A stretch of 64,000 bases of DNA. It comes from Strigops habroptila. Its lineage: Eukaryota > Chordata > Aves > Psittaciformes > Psittacidae. A model generated the notes under the pieces. That model did not search any database, was not told the DNA's origin, and was given only the letters and a program-made list of their open reading frames with translations. Both the position numbers and the translations under genes were made by a program. This document shows, piece after piece, positions 52,560 through 63,875 of the stretch (its first letter is position 1; each line of letters starts with the position of its first letter). Where the stretch lies: assembly GCF_004027225.2 (NCBI RefSeq), contig NC_044288.2:4494719-4558718 (forward strand). Reading direction: 5' to 3'.

Positions 52560-53300
52560 TCAGTTCTTGGGCTCTTCGCCAGCCTCGCCGCCGTCTTCTC
52601 CGGCGCACTCGGCTGTCCATAGCGTGAGGTTGTCCCTGAGCAGCTGCATGATGAGGGTGCTGTCCTTGTAGGAGTCTTCGCTGAGCGTGTGCAGGTCCCC
52701 CATGGCCTCGTCGAAGGTGGTCTTGGCCAGGGAGATGGCCTGTTCGGGGGCATTGGCGATCTCGTAGTGGAAGACGGAGAAGTTGAGGGCCAGCCCCAGG
52801 CGGATGGGGTTCGTGGGCTGCATCTCCTTTTTGCTGATGTCCATGGCCTCTTGGTAGGCTTCCTGGGCGTTGTCTATCGTCTTCTTGCGGTCGTCCCCGG
52901 TGGCCACCTCGGCCAGGTATCGGAAATAGTCGCCCTTCATCTTCAGGTAGAAGACCTTGCTCTCAGCATCGCTCGCCTTCTTGATGAGATACTTGTCCAG
53001 CAAGGCCAGCACGTTCTTGCAGACCCCATTCAGCTCCCGCTCCACCTTCTCCCGATACTCATTCACCAGCTGCGCTTTGTCATCCCCCTCTTCGGTTTTG
53101 TGCTCGATGCTGGAGATGACCCTCCACGCCGAGCGCTGGCACCCCACCACGTTCTTGTAGGCAACGGACAGGAGGTTGCGCTCCTCGTTGGACAGCTCGT
53201 CCCCGTGTTCCACCACCGCCTTCATGAAGTCTGCCATGTCCTCGTAGCGCTCAGCCTGCTCGGCCAGCTTGGCCTTCTGCACTTGGTGGTTTCTTGCCAT
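52560..53300 (-). CDS. SFN: 14-3-3 protein sigma, stratifin (SFN)
   Basis: A single-exon gene of 246 residues (human 248), as in mammals. 14-3-3 sigma is a dimeric phosphoserine/phosphothreonine-binding adaptor, a p53 target at the G2/M checkpoint and a regulator of keratinocyte differentiation. The nine-helix fold is intact: [39 protein letters not shown] with the binding-pocket Lys and Arg, [16 protein letters not shown] with the Arg-Tyr pair, [18 protein letters not shown] and [15 protein letters not shown]. The sigma identity rests on single-exon structure, synteny and the C-terminus [13 protein letters not shown], similar to human AGEEGGEAPQEPQS. The start MARNHQVQK is the first Met aligned with the family. 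The frame is open upstream to 53486, but that stretch is a charged and leucine-rich leader with no family counterpart and is treated as 5' untranslated. Confidence 0.95.
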   Translation of the reverse strand: MARNHQVQKAKLAEQAERYEDMADFMKAVVEHGDELSNEERNLLSVAYKNVVGCQRSAWRVISSIEHKTEEGDDKAQLVNEYREKVERELNGVCKNVLALLDKYLIKKASDAESKVFYLKMKGDYFRYLAEVATGDDRKKTIDNAQEAYQEAMDISKKEMQPTNPIRLGLALNFSVFHYEIANAPEQAISLAKTTFDEAMGDLHTLSEDSYKDSTLIMQLLRDNLTLWTAECAGEDGGEAGEEPKN

Positions 53301-53495
53301 GGCTGGGACGTGTGCGCAGCGCAGACGCTTGGGCAAGGAGCGGGGCCGGGAGCCGACGGAGCCTCTGCCGAGCCCCGGCGCTGGGATTCGCTTTTGGCTG
53401 AGCGTCGGAGCCTCGAGCGAGAGCAGGAGGAGCCAGCGGAGGGGAAGGAGTGTCCTCGGCCGCCTCCTCCTCGGCTTCCTCCCCACCGAGCTCAG

Positions 53496-53505
53496 CCTTA
53501 AAAGG
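53496..53505 (-). promoter_or_regulatory. CArG box / TATA-like element of SFN
   Basis: CCTTAAAAGG is a perfect CC(A/T)6GG CArG box (SRF site) 196 bp upstream of the SFN ATG. Its AT core could also serve as the TATA-like element, giving a transcription start near 53470 and a leader of about 170 nt. Function is inferred. Confidence 0.45.
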
Positions 53506-56066
53506 CAAATTGCCGTGAATCATCCTGCCCCGCGGGCGCTGGGGAAGGGGCGAAGGGGCAGCCAACGCCCTGCGCGCCCCATGGGTCCCCGCCAAGGGCT
53601 CAGCGATGGGGGCAGCGCCCATGGGTGCCCCGGGGGTCTCCCCTGCAGCCAACACCCACCCCCAGGGAGGGAGGGAACACCCAGCCCACTGCTCCCAATG
53701 CTTGGAAGGGGGACAGGAGGTGGGTTGTCACTCTGAGGGGGTACATAGGGATGGGGCGGATTCAGCTCCTCCATCTCCACCCAGGAGAAATGGGCCATGA
53801 GGTGTGCCAGGTCCTAAAGGTGGTTTCCTCCTCTCTCCCCCCCCCCCCCCCGAAAAACTCATATCACTATCAGGTTTAATGTGGTGATTAACTCGCCAGT
53901 AATTGTGAGGGCTTGACAGGCAGGTCTGTATTCCCACAGGTGGGGAAACTGAGGCAGAAAGGCTCATCAACGCACCCAAGGGACAGCCCCAAAGCAGCAG
54001 GACCAGCCCGACCCCCCCAAAACACCCCATGGTGGGGTGAGCTGGGGTCCATCCTACAGCATGGAGCCCCCCAGCCCCACCGACCACTCACCTCCACCCC
54101 AGGGCTGTGTTTCCCCTCCCAGCCTCTTGCCAGAGCCTTTTCCCTTGTCTCAAGCAGTAAATGAGGGTTTGGGTTGGGGTGTTTTGGTTTAATTTGCCGG
54201 GTTTGGGCCCAGCCTGGCTCTGGGGCCGCGGGAAACGCGCCGCCCCGATTAGGATCTGTGCTTCGCGTTGCGCTGCAGTTTCACTCTGCTCCTGTCCCGG
54301 CTTGTTGGCACACGCCGGGCGCTGGCGAAGCTCCGGCCTTATCTGCCATGCGGGAGCCGTGCGGGAAGCGCGGGGTGGGGCGAGCGCCGGCGGCAGCGGC
54401 CAAAAGGGTTCATAGGTTGGTTCCTTGGTTGGGTTTTACTGTCACCGTGACTCGGTGCTTTACTCACCCCAGCAAACACCCCCTGGTGCCACCATCATCC
54501 CCACCCGCCTTGCCCGGCTCCCGTAGGGGTGGGTGATGGAGGATGATGGGGATGGAGGGTGTGAGGAAGACCCAGAGATGCTTTTCTAACCACACACAGC
54601 CCCCAGCCTCCATGAGCTCCCTCCCCACCATGGCAAGGGGGATCTGGGGCTGCTCCCCCTCACCCAGCCAAGCATTGGGGCACACGGTGGGGCTGGGGTG
54701 CCTCTGCCCATTGAGGGGCTCATATCACGAGTGCATCCAGTTCCTCCAGACCCCCACAGCCCCTTTGTGTTGTGTGTCCCCCCCCAGCTCTGCATCATGT
54801 GCAGCACCTCACCAGCAATTAGAGCTCCTTCCCCAGCTGAGCGGGATCCACCCTGGGAGCAGGTTACGCCCCAGAGCTGGGAAAAGGCGTTTGCCAAAGG
54901 AATGGCCACACAGGAGACCACTGCCCATCTCCCTGCTGAGCAGACCCATCTCACCCCGGGTGGCAGACCCATAGACACCCTCTAAGAGCTTCAACCAAGT
55001 ACAACAGTCCCCATAGAGGGGCTGGGGGGCAGATGGATGTACTCAGCCCTCTAAAACCCACCCCTTCGCCTGCAGAAACACGAGGCGGGAACCTCCATCT
55101 GAGCCCACAGCCCCTTGAGCAGCAAAGCCAAACGTGGTCGGGGTCTGCAGCCCCCAGACCCCACTCCAGAACCTGACCCTGCACCAGCCCGGCTGCACGG
55201 GGGCTGTTTGATCCCATCGTGGCTCTACTCGAGAGGTCCCCAGGGGGGAGACCCCCAGCAGGACCCCCCGGATGGGGCGTGTGATGGCTCAGCTTTGTCT
55301 CAGGCAACCCCTGCCGAAGGGGCTGAGCCGCTGCCAGGTTTTGGCTGCAATGGGCTGAGAGGAGGCTGGAAAAGCATTCTGCTCTACCGGTTTTGTGGAA
55401 GTCCCTGGGTGGGTGAAGGGAAGAGCCCGGGATCGCTGTGAGTGGCTGCAGCATCACCCTGTGGAGCAGCCGTGGTGAGGAGCAGCACCAGAAGGTGCAT
55501 CACCCCACACTGAGGGATACCCAGTGGAGCCCCAGGCCAACGCAGGTCCCTGGTCCCCTGAGCAGAGCTGGTGACGCTGCCGCAGGCGTGGGCTGGGTGC
55601 CCAAAAGGCTCCGCAATGGAGGCAGGAGGCAGAGGATGCTCGCGGCCATTCCCAGCTGATGCTCACAGCCCACTTGGCCACCTCCACCCTCCAGTTAGAT
55701 GTGGGGCCACTGCCGGCTCCCAACACTTCAGTGGGGGGTGAATTTTTTGGGGAAACCCTCCTTGCAGCCAGGGTCCCCCAGGCACTGCTCCTTCCCCAGC
55801 CCCAGCAGTGAGGCTCCTGCCTTCCCCGCTGTACAGGAGGGTGCAGAGCCCCGGAAGGCTGAGACTTGCCCCAAGGCCATGGCTTGTGCCACAGCCCAGT
55901 TTAGGGAGCTCCCAGCTCGTGTGCCGTGGCACAGGGGTGCCAGCCCTTCGTGGCTCTGCTCAGCTCCCCACCCCAAGCAGCATGTCCAGGCAGGAGCTGC
56001 AGCAGCCGTTCCCCTCCGCCAGCAGAGAAGCAGCCAGACACCAGCGTACAGGAAATAGGAGAAACC
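53506..56066. other. SFN upstream region
   Basis: No gene is recognised. A C14 run lies at about 53839-53852. A CpG-dense block at about 54220-54410 (CGGGAAACGCGCCGCCCCG to GCGCCGGCGGCAGCGGC), about 0.9 kb upstream of the SFN ATG, is a candidate enhancer or alternative promoter. Confidence 0.4.
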
Positions 56067-58086
56067 TTTATTTTGTTACAAAAGTAAAAGGCATAAATAG
56101 ATGGTGAATCCTACTGGGCTCTACACTGGGCTGGGGCAGGCAGCTCCCAGCCTGGCTGGGGCTTGCAGCCACCCGTCAAGGTGCTGCAGAGTTTGAATCC
56201 CTTCTCCTAGAGCCAGAGCCATGGTCAGATGAAATGGGAAGGGGGGAGCTGGCTGGGTAAACTCTGGAGGGGAGAGTTCCCCAGCCCATGGACATGGCTC
56301 GGAATGGGGCTGGTGGGGCTGAGTGTGTGATGCCGCTGGCTCGGCTGTAAACGCTCTGGCACGAAGCCTGCTCAGTTCAGAAGCCCGCAGGGATGGTAAC
56401 CGCTATCTTCCAGCATCTACGGGAGGGGAGACACCGTCACTGGGGGTAAAGCTGGTGGTTACAGGGAGCCGCTGGCCTTGGCACGGTGGCACGAGTCCAT
56501 CCAGCAGCAGGAGCTCCAGTTATTGCACTCGGCTGTATGGCTTTGAGCTGCGGACCCACGGCATGGCCGGAGCGGGCTTGGAAAAGCTTCATTCCCTTGT
56601 GCATGGCCCCGTTCCCCCCTCTCTTGTGGCGGGAGGGAGGAAGGCGCAGCCCTGGCAAGCAGAGGCACTCGTGGTGGTCATGGCTGTAGTCTCGGGTGCT
56701 GCTCACAGTGTCCTGGCTCCCCACGGGACGCCCCATGAGAGGTGCAGGGCTGCGGGCTGCCAGGGCTCTTGATGCTGGATCAGTGTGAGGAAGAGGAGAA
56801 GGGAGGAAGAGAAAGAGAGGGTTAGTGCCAGAAATACACACATGAGGAGCAGGAGGGAGTAGAGCGGAGGAGCCAGTCTCAGTGGCAGAAAGGGGAGACA
56901 GTCAGGATGGAGAACACTGGTGGCCACAGGCAGGGAGAATGGGACTGCAGGAGCCTGTGGGGGGCTGTAGGGAGGGAGAGGGGCAGTGCTCAGCCCACAG
57001 GTGAAGCAGGGCTTCATCACAATGTGCTTTGAAGGAACTTACCACGGAATGGAAGAGGAACCTGGTGCTGCAGCGAGGAAAACAGGGAAAGGGAGGGATT
57101 GCCTGAACCCCAGCATGGCTCAGAGCTGGGATTAGAAATGTGTTCCAGGCTCCTACTCCTCTGTCCAGCCTCGTAACACTAAATCTCTGCATCAGGTGGG
57201 GGCTTCCTCCAATCCATCACAGCTCCACCGAGCACACACCGCCTCCATGTGCCACCCAGCACGCCCTGAGCTTCATCAACCCTCAGCCACAGCGTTTCCC
57301 AAGCCCCACCATGCACACAGCTCGTCCCAAACCCAACACGAGGCTGGGTGACACCATCCCTCTCCTCTCGCCAAGGCTGAGGCCAACCCCTCTGCCATTG
57401 CAGCCCTGCACCAGGACAGCACAACCCAGAGCTCGGTGTCCCTCCCGCCGCTGGGATGCCCATGGGGTGGTGGTGGGATGGACACGGCACATGGATGTCT
57501 ACACAACCGGAGGGTGATGGAGCTGGTCATGCAGTGATGAGATGGGTGGCTCGAGTGGATGATGGAGAAGAAAGCGCTTTCTTACCAGCTAACCCTCAAA
57601 GCAGGGCTAACGTCCGAGGAGGGGGCAAGTCCCGTCAGGCTGTGCAGGAAATGGCAAAGTCCTGGCAGGCATCCTCCTGGGGGAGACACCAGAGATAATG
57701 CACCTCAACACCCTCTGGTATAGCCAGAGCAGGCTGGGTGAGATACAGGGATCTTGGATCGCAGATCCCAAGCGAGGTGGGTTGGGAAAAGGAGACGGCT
57801 TCTGCAGGAATGGGAGCACGAGTGGACGAGACCCTGCCCGGAGACATGGGACAGAAAAATCCCTTCACTCCAGCAAGAGGCACGGCAGCACCATTGCTGC
57901 TGAGCATTGCTGAGCACCCCTCACAGCCCCATCCTGCAGGAGGCTGTAAGAGCTTCCAGGCAGGGCCTGGGCCTAATAAAGAGTCCAACTGCCACCTGAT
58001 GGCTGTTCAAGGCTCAGACATCTGCCCTCTCCTGTCTTAAAGGAAGAAAATAATCATTCAAGCAATTAACTCTTTAAAAATATACT
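56067..58086. other. Spacer beyond the proximal ZDHHC18 poly(A) site
   Basis: A second minus-strand AATAAA occurs at 56067-56072. The interval up to 58086 might therefore be extended 3' untranslated sequence of ZDHHC18 or plain intergenic DNA. No exon or repeat is recognised. Confidence 0.35.
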
Positions 58087-58092
58087 TTTATT
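58087..58092 (-). terminator. Proximal poly(A) signal for ZDHHC18
   Basis: Minus-strand AATAAA (plus TTTATT), about 1.55 kb after the ZDHHC18 stop at 59639. The 3' untranslated region in between contains a G12-13 run at about 58531-58542. Confidence 0.55.
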
Positions 58093-59638
58093 GAGTAACA
58101 AAGGAAACTGGTTTAAATAAAACCAGGAAGGAGCCTGGCCCCGGGTAGCACCACCCGCACTGTCCTCACTCCCCAGCACCAGGCCAGCATCCTCCCCTGC
58201 CCCTCAGAGGTGGCGTCAAGGCTCCTCGAAGGCAGGGACAAGCCCCGCTGGGGACATCCCTGGGGATGGAAGGGCCTCTCTGGATGCAACGTGGGCAACA
58301 TGCCCATGGGATGGCACAGCAGCACCAAGAGCCTCCCTGGACAGCGAGGGCCATCCACTGGGATCCAGCAGGAATTCAGCAGCCACCACCTCAGTGGAGG
58401 GGAAGGTAGAGCTGGTGGCCACAGCAAAACAGCACCAAGATCTCCTTGCAGCCAGCCAGAAATGTGAGGCCAGGGGAACCTTGGGCCTCTGCTGTGCCCC
58501 AAAGCTGCAACACACGACGCTGGTGAATTTGGGGGGGGGGGGGAGGTCAGAAATGTGCTGCCTCTGCCTGAGGTTGAAATAGCCACGTGTGACCCATGGA
58601 AAGCTGAGCAGGCAGCTGGGTGCTGCAGCCTCTGCCCTGGTGCTAACATGCACAACGCTACCTGCACCGAGTAGAAAATGTTCTACATAGAAAAAAACCC
58701 TACAAATTGTGCAAAAATATCCAGCAGCTTTTAATAACATGATTCAAGTATCGCTCACAAGGTCTGTGATTCCCCCCTGCAAGCTGAGGTTCCCACATCT
58801 CCCAGCTGTAGCCTTGCCAAGCAGCATCTCATGATGAGAGCCACAGAACACTGCGTGTTTCTTCCTCCCCGTTAAAAGGAGACTCATCTGAACTTGTGTC
58901 CTGGCTGCAAAACGTTGTCTCACTGACTGGCAGGGTCGAAACACAACGTGTTCTTCAGCACTCTCTCAGTGACCAGCCAGAAAACATGATGAAGAGCAGG
59001 CGGGACACCCAGCTAGCTTCCATGTGTGCTGGGAGCCAGAGTCCTCCCACCTCAACAGCCCCAACTTACCAAGACACAGCAGCTTCTGGGAAAGAAAAGC
59101 TGCTCCAGAAGTGGCCGAGGGGAGAACCTGGTCACTGGGAGACACAGCAGCCCTTCCACGTTGGCACAGGGGAGCAGGACACGGATATAACAGGGATACG
59201 AGGGAATTTACACCTCCACCATCCCAAAAGATGAGGCGTGACAGCCCAGTGGGAATCATTTCCCTGTCCCCACCTCATTCCTTGAGGCAGGAAACGCAGT
59301 GACCCCCTGAAGCAGACACTCAAGGCTCAGAGGTCTGGGAGCTCCCCAGACCTATCTGCTTCCCAGGTGCAGCAGGGACCCCCCTGCTTTCTGCACAGGT
59401 CCTGCATGCTGCTGGGCAGTGTCAGTCCAAGGTCCAGAGAGGCCACATCACAGTGAAACAAATACACCAAAAATAATAAATAACTCTTAAAAAAAAAGGC
59501 AACATATGGCTCGAGTGAGTCTCTGGCAGCTCTGTGGCACAGGGCTTCCCGCCTGAGGCCGGGGAGATGGTAAGAGGGGAAGGTACTGGTTGGAGCAAGG
59601 TGCAGGCGCAGCAGGCACTGGGCTACACCGCAGCACGG

Positions 59639-62600
59639 TTAGGGAATGCCTCCTACCATGCTGGTGTCAGTTTTGGCTCCAAAGGATGGGATTTCACTCT
59701 TAGGACTGGACGGGGTCCCGATATCTGGCTGGATAAATCCTCTTCTGTCTATCAAACTGGAAAACAGAAAGGGAAGGTTGCCAGGGAGAGGAGTTAAGGA
59801 AATTCAGACTCCACAAAGACTCAGAAGCCCCAGGGAGGGCTGTCCTTGTGGGAACTGCTAACCAAAGTGTCGCTGGATAACACAGCTTCCTGGCCATTAC
59901 ACAAACCACAGACTTATCACACAAGCCACCAAACAGCCTTGAAGCAGTTACAGCTTTGGGTCACCACAAACCCAAGTGGGAAATGGCAAAGGGAAAACAA
60001 CATGAATGAGAAAAGAATCGGAGTAAAACACTATTCTCCCCATGACCTCCCAGCAAAGAGCCTGGCTCCCTGAATCCACAGACTTCCCATCTCTGAATGG
60101 CAACATTGAGGCACCTCTGAATCCAACAAAAAGATTGGGGGCACTTCAGAGAGCAGAGCCAGATATAAGTATAAAGCACTTTGACTGTAGCTGCACAGCC
60201 TCAGACACCCTCCCCTGCTGCTGTGTTACACTGAGCTGGCACCTCCGAGATGCTCCATGTAAATCCAAATTAGATCCACCCACTAAACTGGTCCCAAGGA
60301 TCCCCACATGCCCCAGGACAGGCTGAGGGCTCTAAGTCAGTGTGCAGGCCCTCAGCTCCTGCAGCACAGCACAAGGGACACGGGCCTGACTCTGCCCAAT
60401 TGCACCCTCTTGTGACAAAGCAGCGATAATCCTGTGCTGCAGGTACCCGTGTGTCAGGCCCAAAGCTTCCCAACATCTGCACACCTTTGCCTGCTGTTTA
60501 ACATCGGTTCTGGTTAAGCCACAGGTAAGAATTTGGGAGGATGCTGCTAAGCATTTCAGGTAATCTAAGTGTTGGTAAAGGCCAGGGTCCCTGCGCAGCC
60601 TGGTGGGGATCCCTGCCGGCTGCCTGGCAGGAGGAAAACCATGTGCTAAGAAGTGCTGCCACTCCTGGCATTTACCATCTGCTGCCGTTACTCTCCCCTT
60701 ATTGAACCACAGGATGTGTCTTATCTGTGAGCCCCATAAAACAATTACAGTGACCCGAACTCACCAAGCTCAAACACAGGAGAAGCAACAGTATCTCCTG
60801 CTTACACATGTCTCCAGCCTTTCTCTGCAGAGGCTGGGAAACTCCTTCCTCCTCTTCCTCAGAGTAGATGTGTTTGTGCTGTCACAGTCCCCCCTGAATC
60901 GTGATGAATCTGTCCTTCCCAAGGCCTCTCTCACAGAGCAGGGTGCAATTCCCAACGCGATGAAGGGCAAAGGCTCTTACCTGGGATGGAATGGTCCACA
61001 CAGCACCGCACAGCAGTTTGTGAGGATACTTTTATGGCTGTAGGGATTGGCAAACTCTGAGCCCCTCTTATTTGACCAGGACCCTTTGATCTGAAAGAGA
61101 AGGGATACCCGCAGATTAAGGTAGGAAAGATGAGACAGCAGATGATTAGAGGATAATGGACTTGCTCAAGAGGTGGAAGAGGTTTGTCTTACTGCAAACA
61201 TCCTCCCTTCTAACAAGCAGGACAGCTGCAGAAAGGCAGCCAGAGGAGACAGCAATATGCTGCTCCTGCCTCTGCCAAGGTTCAACCTTGCAGCTAGAAA
61301 GCTCCAAAGCTGTGCCCTCCCCGTGCTGCAGGGCACCTTTTCAGTGTCACCATCTGCAACACCAGCCTCCTCCTCTTCCTCCCCCCCAGTTCTCTCCTAG
61401 GCTGAAAGCTCACGAGAGCAGGGCTCTGCTGGGCTCCTCAGGCTGAACAAACAGCAAGGGGATCCCCAGGCCACGCTGCAATGGGAAGAAACAATCTCAT
61501 CTGTCCCCACCCTGAGCATCTGCCACTGGGACTCTTGATTTCGAAACCCCGGTCACATCAAGCACAGGCAGAGGGGGGTGGGCAGATGCTGTACCTGGCG
61601 CCAGGCCCCTGCCTGCAGTGAACCATTTACCACCACATTTCCTCCTTTTGTTTTTACTTCCTCTCCCCGGTTGCAGCATCAGGCTGGCAACGTGGGCAAC
61701 GCAGGCAGAGAGGCAACGGGCCACGTGCTTCAGAGCTGGTGCTCTCAGCACTGGGGTGCAGCCTCCATTAACTTCACCCTCACGTGCTTGTGCAGCCCTG
61801 CCAACACCTCTGAATGTGGCAGAAGGGTGGAGAGGAAAGGGGAAAAAGTCAAAAAGGGATGCAAAGATGCCTTCTGCAGTGCTGGGAGCTTCCAGCTGGT
61901 ACTGCTGGTCCAGGTACTTCTGGGTGAATTTTGATTCAAGGACCAGACAGATCCTGCTTTTCTGTACAATCTGCCCTGCTCAGGGTGCTCATTTGGTCCT
62001 TGGAGTCTGCAGGCACCCCAGACTTTAAGGTAAATCTCATGTCTGGAGGTGCCTGCACATTATTTGCCTACTAGACATGAGGAACTGATAGAGACAAAGG
62101 GACTTGCCCAGGCTCTCAGAGGAAACCTGTGGTTATGCAGGATGCTGAATTAAGCTCACCCATGTCCCAAGCCAACACCCAAATGAATCTCTGGGGCCAG
62201 CCTACCTTTTTTCATCTCAGAACTCCCTATTTTAAATCAGGCCACATACAGACTGGAAAAAACCACACACGTGACCTTTCGAACAGTGTGACCACCACAG
62301 CCTGACACTGCCAAGCAACACGTGTGGCACGGTCCCCTGCTGCTGCGTGCTGCTTTGCCCTTAACGCTTTGGGCGCGGACTGTTTGCTTTGCAGTGGATT
62401 ATCACAGGCAACACAGGCAGCATGCCCCATCGAGATACTGCACTGAGGCAGGCAGCCAAGGAGCCCCTGGAAACCTCACCTCTGCTCTAGGAAGGACCAG
62501 GGCTGGCCCTGCAGAAGGACAAGCATCCAGGTACTTACATCTTCGTTTGTCGTCAGGTTGGAGGCAACTAAATAAGTGTGAAAACCTGAGAGGCCCAAAA

Positions 62601-63802
62601 TAGACCAGACTGAGAAAAAGCAAATCACCAGCTCCAGCACAGTGAAACAAGAGTCAAGGAAGTCTCAGGGAACAAAACCATCCTGCAAGGAGAGGCAGAG
62701 GACTCTTTTGGGAGGTGTGGGCTGCGATCACACACACCGGGCCAAGAGAACATCCCAGCAAGGTTCCCATTCCCTGTGCCATTCTGCAGGCATCCACCAA
62801 GGCATGGCCTGCTCCAGCTGCTTCCCTTTCCATGTAGAATTGCAAACTCGGAAGCAACTTTGCCACCCACCCCAAGGCCCTGATGGTGAGCTAAAGGTCT
62901 TCCCCATTTGGCAATGCTATCAGCATACAGATGAAGAGGTGTCTGCCTGCCCCAACCAGGTAGGGAGGGGACTAAATTAAGTTGTAGGAAGTACATCAGG
63001 ATGACCCCACAAAGAGCTCAGTGCATCCCCCGTTACATGATCAGTGCTGCTGCACCAGTGCTCTACAGTCTGAGCAGCTGATGGCATCAGAAGGATATCT
63101 TGCAGGTGTTGTCTTCAGAGTGGTGAGGAATCCATCTCTCTGAGAGCCTGCAAAGCAAAACGGGACAAGGAACAACATCCCATCAGGCAGCCTTGCACCT
63201 CCAGCCAACACATCACTCCTGAGCATGCAGCCACCCTGCTGTGGGCTGTATGGATCTGCCTGAGAAACCTCTGCAGTTTGGAACTGCAGAAATGGCAATG
63301 CACAGACACAGCTCCAGATGTGGGGCTGACGGGCAAGTCACCTTCCTGGTTCACTCAACCTCCCAGGTTAAGAGCAGATGCACCCAGCAACTCATTTGTT
63401 CTGGAGGGGATAACCCAGTCACAAGCTCTCAAGGTCCCTCGGCAGTGAAGTGCAGGGTGGGTTTGAGGTTCTCTGCAGTCTGAGACCCCAGTTATTCAGG
63501 CCACCTGCACCAAAAAGCCTCACCTAAACCAACCAGACCCTTCCCACACTCTGTCCAAGAGGAACAGGGACCCAGTTCCTGAACTGTTCCAGGAACAGTG
63601 CTGCCTCAAGTCACTCGTGGCCAGGAGCATGGCACACAGTACTGCTGGTACCCGTGGTACTTACGCAGGGTGAGGTGGGTGACGACACAAGCGAAGATGA
63701 AGGCTGTCAGGAAGGAGAGGGAGAGGATGAAGGCATAGAAGTAGCGATAGTTGCGCTTCCCCACGCAGTTGCCCACCCAGGGGCAGTGGTGATCGAACCT
63801 CT
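59639..63802 (-). CDS. ZDHHC18: Palmitoyltransferase ZDHHC18, C-terminal half (5' end outside window)
   Basis: Five coding exons in transcript order: 63802-63665, 63147-63099, 62641-62539, 61090-60981, 59756-59639 (TAA), 171 complete residues; upstream exons lie beyond the right edge. ZDHHC18 is a Golgi multipass S-acyltransferase (reported substrates include HRAS and cGAS). The first exon shown carries the catalytic [14 protein letters not shown] with the DHHC cysteine, then the third membrane helix ([19 protein letters not shown]). Exon 62641-62539 holds the fourth helix [20 protein letters not shown] and the TTxE motif (LTTNED). The next encodes [19 protein letters not shown], and the last [12 protein letters not shown] through [14 protein letters not shown], nearly the human ending SMVGGHP, which distinguishes ZDHHC18 from ZDHHC14 and ZDHHC9. 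The intron 63098-62642 is AT-AC; the other three are GT-AG. Codon use and phase are regular. Confidence 0.96.
62642..63098 (-). other. U12-type AT-AC intron of ZDHHC18
   Basis: On the minus strand the donor is GCAAG|ATATCCTTCTG, an exact match to the U12 AT-AC 5' consensus ATATCCTT. The 3' end is CTTCCTTGACTCTTGTTTCAC|TGTG: branch-site TTCCTTGAC and terminal AC. No GT-AG pair nearby joins the exons in frame, whereas AG plus T across this intron restores the conserved Ser in 'TPASVLEL'. Confidence 0.9.
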
Positions 63803-63875
63803 CTGGAACAAAGGGACATGGTGAGAAACTCCTGTCACCTTGCAGGAACACAGCAAACTCTGCTGAGCCTCTGAA

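Noticed and set aside
54543-54985. Possible gene between SFN and ZDHHC18
   Set aside because: Overlapping open frames in several phases, no family resemblance, and no gene is expected here from synteny.
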